From Verrucomicrobia bacterium LW23 (GTDB lineage: Bacteria > Verrucomicrobiota > Verrucomicrobiia > Methylacidiphilales > UBA1321), in assembly GCA_003054695.1 (NCBI GenBank), contig QAZA01000050.1, positions 1-64,000 on the forward strand: 64,000 nt of DNA. Direction: 5' to 3'. The position numbers and the translations under genes were made by a program. Positions 17,991-26,107 of the stretch are shown here, piece after piece. The notes below the pieces were generated by a model. It ran no database searches, was not told the origin of the DNA, and worked only from the letters and a program-made list of their open reading frames with translations. Position 1 is the stretch's first letter. Each line of letters opens with the position of its first letter.

Positions 17991-18853
17991 AGTTCGCCTG
18001 GGTTAAGGATAAACGGCGACAGCCCGACACCACGAATCCCGGCCATCGCAACCACGACGCCCGGAACCAATAATCCATGGACATTAAACTATCGCCTACG
18101 TACCGGATCGACGACGCCGGGCGGCAACTTTAACCCCAAATATCCGATGTTTTCCAAAGCACTGATATTTTACTTGAAAGCGAGTAAAATATAATCCATG
18201 CATCTTATTGTCCTTCATGCTTTTATGCATCCATGCCTTTTCTCAATGAAAATCGCGCATGATTTTTTCTAATGTCACCGCAAGTTTCTCTAATGTAACA
18301 GGCATGTAAAGCTTCAGGAATCGGCTTGCGTTCAGACAACTTTAGCAAGATTTATGGAACCCGTTTCCGTATTTCCTCACACAATACTAACACAGTTTAT
18401 ACTTTCCATCCCAACATTCTCGGGCTGCTCCCTACCGCCAACCAGCCGAGTTTCATCACATCTCCCCTACTTTTTCCCTCAACTTTCCGTCGCCCCTGCC
18501 GACCGCTCTCCGACATTGCCAACCAAAATCATCCTGAAAATCAGTTGGCAGTTCCTAATACTTCCGCCACTTAACCTTGAGTTCTCGTGCTTATTGTGAC
18601 CCATTCAAGGCCGACAACTGGCAACGGCAAGCCATCCCGTTTAAGCGCATAGTACAGTTGACCCATAAAATTGCCTTCCCTTCGGGCTCCCCTTCGGCAA
18701 ACTCCCCATCATCAGCAGCATTTGAGCGGAAAGAATTTCCCCGGCCAGTGCGTTTTGCGAGGAACGAATCCCCGATAATCCGCTAAAGCGGCAAAAATAT
18801 CCTGTACTGCCAGGTACCTTTTAAACCCGATTTGCGCCCGCCAGCACCCTACC
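17991..18853. other. 863 bp AT-richer intergenic region
   Basis: No convincing gene is seen; short reading frames here have no family resemblance. The stretch is clearly more AT-rich than its neighbours and presumably carries promoters for the adhesin (minus) and the NmrA remnant (plus). A weak minus-strand candidate is AGGACA (complement of 18209-18214), 17 bp, TATTTT (complement of 18186-18191), which would give an untranslated leader of about 190 bases. A small CCGC-TAAA-GCGG hairpin lies at about 18779-18790. Confidence 0.5.
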
Positions 18854-19237
18854 ATGATCGCCCTTACTACCCCCACCGGAAACATCGGCAGCAAGGTCCT
18901 CAGCGCCCTGCTCTCCCACCCTGATGTTCAGCGCGCCACCACCCCTGCCGTCCGCCTGCTCGTCCGTAACCCGGCCCGCCTGCCCGCCGCCGTTCACAAC
19001 GCCGCGGTCGCCGGCATCGCGGAGATCATCACCGGCAATATTCACAATGGCGACGACCTGGCCCGCACCTTTGCCGGTGCGCAAACCGCCCTGTGGTGCC
19101 AGCCCGACTGCCCCGAGGCGCCCGACTACCTGGCCGCCTACGAGGCCCTGGCCACCACCGGCCGCGACGCCCTGCGCGCCGCCGCCGTCCCGCACGTCGT
19201 CATCAACGCAAGGGCACGCAGACGCGCCGGCGGCTAG
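18854..19237 (+). pseudogene. truncated NmrA-like NAD(P)-binding protein
   Basis: The 127-residue frame starts with a Rossmann-type TTPTGNIGSKV (the GxxGxxG class) and continues with the VRLLVRNPARL and TFAGAQTALW segments typical of NmrA-like, NAD(P)H-binding proteins. These are normally about 280-300 residues. After AAAVPHVVIN, where the family continues into the VSALG-type strand, the frame runs into unrelated basic sequence and stops at 19237, overlapping the stop of the convergent mannosidase gene. About 60 percent of the protein is missing. I call it a 3'-truncated remnant. A short functional Rossmann protein is possible but unlikely because the substrate-binding half is absent. Confidence 0.6.
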
Positions 19238-21798
19238 CGATAGGTGTGGATGAGCGAATACACCAGCAGCTTCGCAAGATCCTCCTGCCCAACCTCTTGC
19301 GGAAAACGCACATCCACCGACTTCTCCTCCCCCGGCAGCAAATCAAAGAAGTTGTCCGAGTACCATGCGCCCGTTCCCTCAAGCTCCACGCACACCCGAT
19401 AGTGCAATGAATCCGACCGCAGTCGCAGTCGCGCCGTGCGCCCCGCCCCATCCGCTACCGGCTCCCACGCAGTCTCGATAGGATCCGCCCTTAACGCAAG
19501 GTACAGAGGCGCAACAAAATACGTCGTGTTGCCTGCCAGCGCCGGGCTCTCCGGGCCCGCCCCGGCCGCCCGCAACTCGGCCTTCAGCACCACGTTCTCG
19601 CGTCCAACCGTATCGAGCGTGTCGGTAAGATCGAGCGTCTTCCACAGAAGCCCGCGCCCCTGGCGCAATGCAGCGTTGCCGCTGCCGGCCGCAATTTCTT
19701 TCCCGTTCAGCGTCAACAACTTCCAGGAGATGACGACGTCCAGATCCCCTGGCCCGTCATACAGGCCGTAAATCTCCACGGCGCCCCGGGAGTTCTTGAT
19801 GTAATTCCCGATGCCCCGCTTCTCCGCACCCAGGTGGCGAAAACTCACCAGCGCCGGCGCAAAAAACCGCCGCGCCTCGTGGTGCAGCGCCTTCCACTTG
19901 CCCCCAAACTCCAGCCCCGACCACGAGGCGACCGGCCAGCAATCGTTAACCTGCCAGTACACCGCACCCAGGCACTGCGGCGACTGCCTCCGAAAATGCT
20001 CAACCGCCGTCTTCATGCAATAGGCCTGATTCAGCTGCGACTGGTACGCAACGGCCCGGTAATCCCGCGGAAACTGGAACAGCCGCGATGCGTAGCTGAA
20101 GATCGTCTGGTTGCCGCCCGAGTTCTTCTGGTGCACCTCAAAAGTGGGCGAAAAGACGTTAAGCTGATCCGGCGGGCAAAACGTCTCCGCAATCTCCGGA
20201 GAGGGGTAACTTTGCATCCCAAACTCGCTGCAAAAGCGGTGCCGCGTTGTCTCATAGTGACTAACCGGCGCGAGCGAATGCCACACCTTCCAGTCGTGCT
20301 CGTCAATGCTGCGGATCGGCTCGCCGCCCTCCAGCCCCGGCACCGGATAGTGCGGCGAGCCATGGATGTACGAGACATCCGGGCACTTCTCCTTCACCAC
20401 CGCCGGCAAAAGCTCCAGAAACGTAGCGACATACGCCGCCCGTGCCTCCGCGTTGTCGCGATAGAGCGACTGATTGAGCGCAATGACCTCATTGTTGCCG
20501 CACCACAACGCCAGCGAGGCATGGTGCCGCACACGCGTCGTCTGCTCCAGCGCCTCGCGCCTGACCGAAGCCAGGAACTCGGCATCGCCGGGCGAGTGCG
20601 TGCATGCAAACATAAAGTCGTGCCACACCATCAGCCCCATCTCATCGCACAGATCGTAGAACACGTCGTGCTCGTAAATCCCTCCGCCCCAAAGACGTAT
20701 GAGATTCATGTTGGCATCCGTCATAAAGCGCAGCAACGGCTCGTAATCCCCGCGGCCCAGCCCCGCCACAAACGAATGCGCGGGAATCCAGTTGGCGCCC
20801 TTTGCAAACACCAGGCGCCCGTTGACGCGCAAGCCAAAGCGGTTCACCTTTTGATCCGTCGGCCCGGCCGTCACCTCAAACTCGTCCGGCTCCATGTCTA
20901 ACACTATGGTGCGCAAGCCTATACGTCGTTTCCAGCTCGACACAACGCCGCCGCCTGCCCCATCCAGCAGTTCCACCACAACATCATACAGCGGCTGCGC
21001 CCCCTGCCCGGCCGGCCACCACAACTGCGGATCAGCCACCGCCAGCACCAGCTCGTCCGCGGAGCCCTCTTTCGACGCAATCTCTTCTCCCGCAAGGCTT
21101 AACGTAGCGCGAAAGCGTGCGCCCGCGTTGGCACGCGCAAGTTCCGGCACCGCCGTCACCACCACCGCCCCCTCACCCGGAGTTTCGTGCCGCTGGGCGA
21201 TGCGGACCGATTCGATGCGATTCACGCTCCAGCCCTCCAGCCTTGCCGGAAGCCACACGCCGCATGTCACCAGCCGCGGACCCCAGTCCCAACCAAAATT
21301 GCACTGCATCTTGCGGATCTTTGTGCTGCCACCCACGGGATCGTTAAACTCCTTAGCCACAAAGCCTTGCCGCTTGGTGCGGATGTATTCCATCGCGCTG
21401 CCAAAGGTAATCACCAGCGCATTCTTCTCCCCGCGGCGCAAACGCCCCCTAAGGGGGATGCGATGCGAGTGGAACATGTTGTCGCTGTAAAGGATATGCT
21501 CGCCGTTCAGCCACACGTCCGCCACCGTATCCAGCCCGCCAAAAACCAGGTCAACCTCTTCCAGCTCAAAGAGTTCCGGCGCGGCGACGAACTCGGCGCG
21601 ATATTTCCAGTTCTTTTCCTCGATCCACTGCAGTGCCAGCTCGTTGCGCCCAAAGAAGGGATCCGGAATCAAGTTGTTGGCTATCAGATCCTTATGCACG
21701 CAACCCGGTACGGTGGCTTTGTGCCACACCTCACCGGAGAGGTTATCTTCAGTAAACGTCCAGTCAGCGCTGGAGAGGGATTGGGTAAAAAGAGTCAT
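19234..21798 (-). CDS. beta-mannosidase, glycoside hydrolase family 2
   Basis: 854 residues with the GH2 architecture: a jelly-roll sugar-binding domain first (VPGCVHKDL, DVWLNG), an Ig-like sandwich, a TIM barrel from about residue 300, and C-terminal beta domains. The acid/base glutamate is E437 in WCGNNEV and the nucleophile E525 in SEFGMQS. FGWDWGP and WYWQVND-type segments match the mannosidase branch. The enzyme removes terminal beta-mannose from short oligosaccharides. No signal peptide is present, so it should act in the cytoplasm on imported mannosides. It stands alone: no transporter or endo-mannanase is adjacent. The ATG at 21798 gives a full-length N-terminus. Confidence 0.93.
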   Translation of the reverse strand: MTLFTQSLSSADWTFTEDNLSGEVWHKATVPGCVHKDLIANNLIPDPFFGRNELALQWIEEKNWKYRAEFVAAPELFELEEVDLVFGGLDTVADVWLNGEHILYSDNMFHSHRIPLRGRLRRGEKNALVITFGSAMEYIRTKRQGFVAKEFNDPVGGSTKIRKMQCNFGWDWGPRLVTCGVWLPARLEGWSVNRIESVRIAQRHETPGEGAVVVTAVPELARANAGARFRATLSLAGEEIASKEGSADELVLAVADPQLWWPAGQGAQPLYDVVVELLDGAGGGVVSSWKRRIGLRTIVLDMEPDEFEVTAGPTDQKVNRFGLRVNGRLVFAKGANWIPAHSFVAGLGRGDYEPLLRFMTDANMNLIRLWGGGIYEHDVFYDLCDEMGLMVWHDFMFACTHSPGDAEFLASVRREALEQTTRVRHHASLALWCGNNEVIALNQSLYRDNAEARAAYVATFLELLPAVVKEKCPDVSYIHGSPHYPVPGLEGGEPIRSIDEHDWKVWHSLAPVSHYETTRHRFCSEFGMQSYPSPEIAETFCPPDQLNVFSPTFEVHQKNSGGNQTIFSYASRLFQFPRDYRAVAYQSQLNQAYCMKTAVEHFRRQSPQCLGAVYWQVNDCWPVASWSGLEFGGKWKALHHEARRFFAPALVSFRHLGAEKRGIGNYIKNSRGAVEIYGLYDGPGDLDVVISWKLLTLNGKEIAAGSGNAALRQGRGLLWKTLDLTDTLDTVGRENVVLKAELRAAGAGPESPALAGNTTYFVAPLYLALRADPIETAWEPVADGAGRTARLRLRSDSLHYRVCVELEGTGAWYSDNFFDLLPGEEKSVDVRFPQEVGQEDLAKLLVYSLIHTYR

Positions 21799-21941
21799 CT
21801 GGAGGGATCAGGAGAAATTCCGCTTTGGCAAGCCCATGCGGGCCACACCATAAAACCTGGATTCCTGCCAATGTCACCCCAAATTTATCATAAGATAAAT
21901 TTTACTCTCGCAGGACGTGCTGCACGCCGCATCTGCGACTG

Positions 21942-22682
21942 CTATCGGTTACGCCGCGCGGGCCTCGGCTTTTTATCAGCTGGCGGCTTTATCTCCTCCA
22001 GCCGAAACTTCCCTTCCTCACGCACCAGTTCGCTGCGAATTTCCGGAGGTCCTTCAATCTCCAGCGTCTTTACAAACGCATTGTAGTCGGTCACCACCTT
22101 GCGCTCCCAGGTTGCGTTACTTTTCACCAATGGAAAGGCCACGCGCAGATACGCAACCAGCTTGCCCTTTACGCCAAAGCGATCGACAATGATGTAAGTG
22201 GTTCCATCCACAATATCTTTGGAGAGCACTGTACGCCAGTTCGGCCCTTCATCGACGGCTCCAAGCCTTTCACCAGTAAAACGCTTCAGCTTCCACTCGC
22301 TAAAATCGGCGGCACTTACCAGCAGTTCCTGCTCCTCCGCCACCACCGCGGCGTTGGCCGAGTGTTTAGTGCTTTCGAGCTCCCTGCAGGGGATGCCCAG
22401 CTGCAAACCCTCCGCAATCCCTTGCTTCAGAGGCCTTTGCACAAGCCAGTCCTTCGGCAGCTTAAATGTTACCCGGCCGTTCATCAGCGATTCCGGGCGT
22501 GGCGCCGCCTGCTCGGGAGGTTTTGCGGAGGTCGCTGTCTCGGGTTTAGCCGGCTTTCGCGACTGGCCAAAGCAGGTGGCTGCAAACGTCAATATGACGA
22601 AAAAGAAAACACCGCTAAACTTATAAAAACGTCGATAACTCCTGTAACCGCAGTTGCAAGGAGAGAGTAGGCAAAGAAGCAT
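21942..22682 (-). CDS. small secreted protein of unknown function
   Basis: 246 residues. The N-terminus has a basic stretch (YRSYRRFYKF) and a hydrophobic segment GVFFFVILTFAATCFG, a plausible signal peptide with cleavage after TCFG or lipidation at that cysteine. The mature part starts with a Pro/Lys/Glu-rich linker, followed by VTFKLPKDWLVQ and mixed alpha/beta sequence, and ends in a Lys/Arg/Pro-rich tail. I recognise no family. It has its own sigma-70-like promoter 30-60 bases upstream. Confidence 0.6.
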   Translation of the reverse strand: MLLCLLSPCNCGYRSYRRFYKFSGVFFFVILTFAATCFGQSRKPAKPETATSAKPPEQAAPRPESLMNGRVTFKLPKDWLVQRPLKQGIAEGLQLGIPCRELESTKHSANAAVVAEEQELLVSAADFSEWKLKRFTGERLGAVDEGPNWRTVLSKDIVDGTTYIIVDRFGVKGKLVAYLRVAFPLVKSNATWERKVVTDYNAFVKTLEIEGPPEIRSELVREEGKFRLEEIKPPADKKPRPARRNR

Positions 22683-22715
22683 TCCGGGGTTTCCGATGCG
22701 TGGTAAACTTGCCGG

Positions 22716-22743
22716 ATTCTACTGAAAAATACGTACGTATCAA
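22716..22743 (-). promoter_or_regulatory. sigma-70-like promoter with palindrome
   Basis: On the minus strand TTGATA (complement of 22738-22743) is separated by 16 bases from TAGAAT (complement of 22716-22721). Transcription would start near 22709 and give a leader of about 27 bases for the secreted protein gene. The 12 bp perfect palindrome ATACGTACGTAT (22729-22740) overlaps the spacer and part of the -35 box, a position expected for a repressor operator. Confidence 0.5.
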
Positions 22744-22791
22744 GCCGAAGATATGAACTTTCTTAACAATTATCGCAACCGCGCAATCCAC

Positions 22792-23892
22792 TCACGTTTC
22801 CGCCCCCAGCACTTTCTCCGCCGCCGCAAGGGCGTGACCATCCTGCCCATATGGGCTAAGTATTGTAAGAGCTTCTGAAGCAGGCCTTTGCGAAGACGCA
22901 TTCCGCTGGGCTGCCGCCAGATTCTGCCGCGAAAAGCTAGCCAGAGTGCCGGAAGGTCCGAGGTCCACATAAAGCGCGGGCCCATCCCTCTCCGCAGCCG
23001 CCAGGGCGCCGGGAAAATCCACGAGATCGCGCGTCACCCGCCACACAAAGTCGTTCTCGAAAGTGTCCGACCGAGAACCGCTTCGGCATGCGTAGAACGG
23101 AATACTGGGGCGACGTAAACGAATGCCCTGCAATAAGTTGCGCACTTTGTCCGCTACCGGCTCAAGGAAGGATGAGTGAAACGGGTACTCGATGGGCAGC
23201 GGAATCGCCTGGATGCTTCGCGCTTTCAAGGCCATGCGAATGCGCTCGATATCCTCGGCAGGGCCGCTAATGACAAAATGTCGCGCCGTGTTGGAGGCAG
23301 CCAGTTCGCAAGGCGCGAACAGGTCGGGTTCGCGGGTAAAAAGCTCCGTGGACGCGATCACCGCAGCCATGCTTCCGCGCGAAGCCGAGGCAGCCATCAC
23401 GCGAGGGATAAGCTGCACAATATGAAGGGCTTGCAGAGGCGTAAGCACACCCGCCACCGCTGCTGCCACAAACTCGCCCAGGCTGTACCCCAGCACCGCG
23501 TCCGGCCGCCAGCCCCGGGCCAGCATCATCTCGGCCATCGCGTACTGTGTGACAAAAAGGGCCGGATTGGAGTGATGCGTGTTGGAGAGTGCCGCCGGAG
23601 CCTCCGGCCTACCGGGGGCGGGGCTTACCCGAGGCGGCGGTGAAAAGAGGATTTCCTCCAGGGACCGGGCCGGTGTCCCCGCGTGGTCGTCGGAACTTGT
23701 TGTGTCGACCTGACTTGCGAGTTCCAGGAAGGCCTTGCGGAACGCGGGTTCTGTCTCGAACAGCTCCTTCGCCATGCCGTAGGATTGCGAGCCCTGGCCG
23801 GAAAACATCCAGACGCGGCGCCTGCGGGCGGGCGCGTTTGCCCCGAGAGCGTGGGCATTGTCCGGCAACTCCATGCCGTTGGTATCCAGCAT
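22792..23892 (-). CDS. discrete acyltransferase-fold protein, possibly acyl hydrolase
   Basis: 366 residues from the ATG at 23892, chosen because the PPTase stop lies one base upstream (TAA-C-ATG). FSGQGSQ at 30-36, the nucleophile serine S137 in GYSLGEF, and the catalytic histidine in EYPFHSSFLEP place it in the FabD/PKS acyltransferase fold. Aligned by eye with the FabD in this window, the arginine that holds the malonyl carboxylate (in VKRRGALM) is replaced by an isoleucine (QLIPRVM). It is therefore unlikely to be a malonyl transferase. Stand-alone AT-fold proteins without that arginine occur as proofreading acyl hydrolases in trans-AT polyketide systems. An insert at about 63-108 is Pro/Ser/Ala-rich. 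Confidence 0.7.
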   Translation of the reverse strand: MLDTNGMELPDNAHALGANAPARRRRVWMFSGQGSQSYGMAKELFETEPAFRKAFLELASQVDTTSSDDHAGTPARSLEEILFSPPPRVSPAPGRPEAPAALSNTHHSNPALFVTQYAMAEMMLARGWRPDAVLGYSLGEFVAAAVAGVLTPLQALHIVQLIPRVMAASASRGSMAAVIASTELFTREPDLFAPCELAASNTARHFVISGPAEDIERIRMALKARSIQAIPLPIEYPFHSSFLEPVADKVRNLLQGIRLRRPSIPFYACRSGSRSDTFENDFVWRVTRDLVDFPGALAAAERDGPALYVDLGPSGTLASFSRQNLAAAQRNASSQRPASEALTILSPYGQDGHALAAAEKVLGAET

Positions 23893-23893
23893 G

Positions 23894-24847
23894 TTATGTA
23901 AGCGCGGCGGTGTCGGTATCCGGCGCGGGCGCCGCACTGCGCGCAATCGTTGTGCTAAGCGTTGCGGGATCGACCGGAACGGAGCTTTCGAGGCGTTCAC
24001 TGAGCCATTCCACCGGCCAGGCTGCGGAGGTGCGGCGCGGCAGAACGATGGAGACGGCGAAGCGTCCTGCGGAGAACGACTCGAAGCGATATTGCGTAAA
24101 GTTTTTGAATTCGCCCCCCATCATCGGCACGGTAGAGCTCGGCAGAAGATGCGTGTTTTTAAGCGCAAGTACCTCGAAGGGAACGGTTAACCCACAGCGC
24201 AGCACCTTGGAAAGCGACTCCTTGGCGCACCAGCCCTGCGTATAGGCATCCAGCTCGGTAGGAACATGGTGGCCGTTCTTGGGGATAAAGACGTCGGTAA
24301 GTTCGCCTTCGCTTATCTGCGTTTTCAGAACTTTCAGCCTGCGCTCCGTAACTATCTCAAGGTCAACGCCTAACGGATGACCGTCGGGGAAGGCTATGGC
24401 TACCGCCACGCCGTCGGAATGAGTGTAGCACACAGCAGGCGAGATATCGCCGGCTTGCGGGGCACGGGCCAGCGGCTGGGTAAAGGCACCCATAGCGATC
24501 TCGATGCTGCGCAGTTTGCTGAGGACCGGCAGCTCGTCGTCGGTTGCGGCCAGTGCCGACTCGGGCTCTTGCAAAAGTGTATAAATAGCCAGTTTGGCCG
24601 CAAGGCGCCCCAGCAAATAATCCATCCTGCGCTTTTCGATACCGCAGTTGTTGTAGCCGGCGAGCTCGTAAGGGGAGAGCCAGGAGGCGCGCCAGCGTTC
24701 CAACTCGGCAAAAATGGACCGGTCAGCCCAGGCAATAACTGCCGGGTATTGTACGGAATCGCGCTTGAGCTGAAACCTTTGCGCGTCGCAGCCCTCGGTA
24801 GTGAGAACTGGCGTTGGACCAGCCGGGATGGTGGCGGTATGTGGCAT
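23894..24847 (-). CDS. Sfp-type 4'-phosphopantetheinyl transferase
   Basis: About 318 residues from the ATG at 24847; a GTG at 24889 is an alternative. The signature GVDLE (160-164) and WCAKESLSKVL (from 206) supply the Mg-binding acids and the lysine of the Sfp family. The length exceeds the roughly 230 residues of plain Sfp because of an N-terminal extension and a C-terminal Ser/Ala/Pro tail. The enzyme transfers phosphopantetheine from CoA to a carrier-protein serine. It is translationally coupled to the downstream acyltransferase-like gene, implying that both serve one carrier-protein pathway, but no carrier-protein or synthase gene is in the window. Confidence 0.82.
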   Translation of the reverse strand: MPHTATIPAGPTPVLTTEGCDAQRFQLKRDSVQYPAVIAWADRSIFAELERWRASWLSPYELAGYNNCGIEKRRMDYLLGRLAAKLAIYTLLQEPESALAATDDELPVLSKLRSIEIAMGAFTQPLARAPQAGDISPAVCYTHSDGVAVAIAFPDGHPLGVDLEIVTERRLKVLKTQISEGELTDVFIPKNGHHVPTELDAYTQGWCAKESLSKVLRCGLTVPFEVLALKNTHLLPSSTVPMMGGEFKNFTQYRFESFSAGRFAVSIVLPRRTSAAWPVEWLSERLESSVPVDPATLSTTIARSAAPAPDTDTAALT

Positions 24848-25050
24848 AGGATGTAAAGTATTGCGCAAGAAGGACCTGGCTTTGCGCACAGTGGGTGCGC
24901 GCCCCCCGTGGGGTGCATGGCCTGGCCATCATGGGACGAAGCTCTTGCCCCGCCCGCGGAAGCCCGCCGGCAGCGCTCGGGAACGCTTCGATCGTGCCGA
25001 AACGGTCGCGAGAGCCAAGTCCAGGCAGGCTTTTACACATTGTAGCGAGA

Positions 25051-25059
25051 AGTATACCA
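25051..25059 (-). promoter_or_regulatory. possible extended -10 promoter for the PPTase/acyltransferase pair
   Basis: On the minus strand TGGTATACT matches an extended -10 element (TGnTATAAT) just after the fabD coding end. The -35 region is poor. It would leave a leader of about 200 bases before the PPTase ATG, in the 170-215 bp gap that separates this pair from fabD. Confidence 0.28.
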
Positions 25060-25061
25060 CT

Positions 25062-25961
25062 TCATCGCTTCTTTGCCCGTGTAATTTGGCGATGCAGGCC
25101 GGCCAGCACGTTGCCGGGGCCGACTTCTTCGAACGTCGGTTCGGGCTTTGTCAGGAGGGAGTCGATGGTTTCGACCCAGCGCACGGACGAGTAGATCTGG
25201 CGCTTGAGATTATCGATCGTGTCCTCCGCCGTACCGGCGTAAGCTGTTGCCGTAACGTTGGATATAACGGGAATCTTTGGTGCGGCAAAGGTAAATTCGC
25301 GCAAATAAAGCTCAAACTGATCGGCCGCAGACTTCATGTAGCGTGAGTGAAACGCGCCGCTGACGTTGAGAATGACGACCTTGGCGGCGCCGGCCTTCTC
25401 CAGGGGCTCCTTGGCCGCGGCAATGGCGTCGGCGGGGCCGGAGATGACGGTTTGGGTGGGCGCGTTAAGGTTGGCGATATCGATCGCGTCCAAACCGTTG
25501 GCGGACAGGGCATTAGCAATGGCTTCGGGCGAGAGGCCGAGCACCGCCGCCATACCGCCGCCGGTCGCTTCGCTCATCAAGGCGCCACGGCGCTTGACGA
25601 GTTTGAGGCCGGTGAGGAAGTCGAAAACGCCGGCGGCGAAAAGCGCATTGTACTCGCCCAGGCTATGGCCGATAACAAAATCCGGCGCGGCCTCGCTGTC
25701 CTGCAGCTTTGCCAGGTGGGTGAGCGCAGAGACGACGTAGAGGGCGGGCTGGGTGTAGGCCGTGTTGTTAAGCTTGCCCTCGGGATCTGTAAGGCAAAGC
25801 TCCTGGATGGAGTAGCCGAGCTCAGCATCGGCCTGTGCGGTCAGATCGGCAAAGCGGGCAAAAAGGCCGGGGGTGGCCGAGCCGCCGGCGGTGTCAGAGC
25901 CGCCGCCGCCCATGCCGACTTTTTGGGAGCCCTGACCGGGAAACATGTAGATACGTGTCAT
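25062..25961 (-). CDS. fabD: malonyl-CoA:ACP transacylase
   Basis: 299 residues. FPGQGSQKVGM at the N-terminus supplies the oxyanion-hole glutamine, GHSLGEY carries the nucleophile S100, R125 lies in VKRRGALM (malonyl carboxylate) and H205 in SGAFHSRYM. All key residues are present, so it should load malonyl groups from CoA to ACP. The sequence GVFDFLTGLKLVKRRGALM resembles the stand-alone ATs of trans-AT polyketide clusters, but housekeeping FabD is equally possible. A Gly/Ser-rich insert follows GM (about 18-31). No other fab genes are adjacent. It lies downstream of the pyk terminator and so is probably transcribed separately. Confidence 0.88.
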   Translation of the reverse strand: MTRIYMFPGQGSQKVGMGGGGSDTAGGSATPGLFARFADLTAQADAELGYSIQELCLTDPEGKLNNTAYTQPALYVVSALTHLAKLQDSEAAPDFVIGHSLGEYNALFAAGVFDFLTGLKLVKRRGALMSEATGGGMAAVLGLSPEAIANALSANGLDAIDIANLNAPTQTVISGPADAIAAAKEPLEKAGAAKVVILNVSGAFHSRYMKSAADQFELYLREFTFAAPKIPVISNVTATAYAGTAEDTIDNLKRQIYSSVRWVETIDSLLTKPEPTFEEVGPGNVLAGLHRQITRAKKR

Positions 25962-26035
25962 GATGGAAGATCAGATTAACGCGGAAAAATGGCGTGAAAC
26001 AGGTAGAGGACCACGAATTGCGCACACTGGCAACG

Positions 26036-26088
26036 CAAAAGAAAGTGCCGTGCCCGCGCCCCTTTTGCGATGGCACGGCACGGCACTT
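26036..26088 (-). terminator. intrinsic terminator of pyk
   Basis: A 12 bp perfect inverted repeat (26043-26054 and 26077-26088, arms AAGTGCCGTGCC / GGCACGGCACTT) is followed on the minus strand by TTTCTTTTG. This is a GC-rich stem plus U-rich tail, 20 bases after the pyruvate kinase stop. It separates pyk from fabD. Confidence 0.7.
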
Positions 26089-26107
26089 CGGCCCTATCCC
26101 GGCGGCG

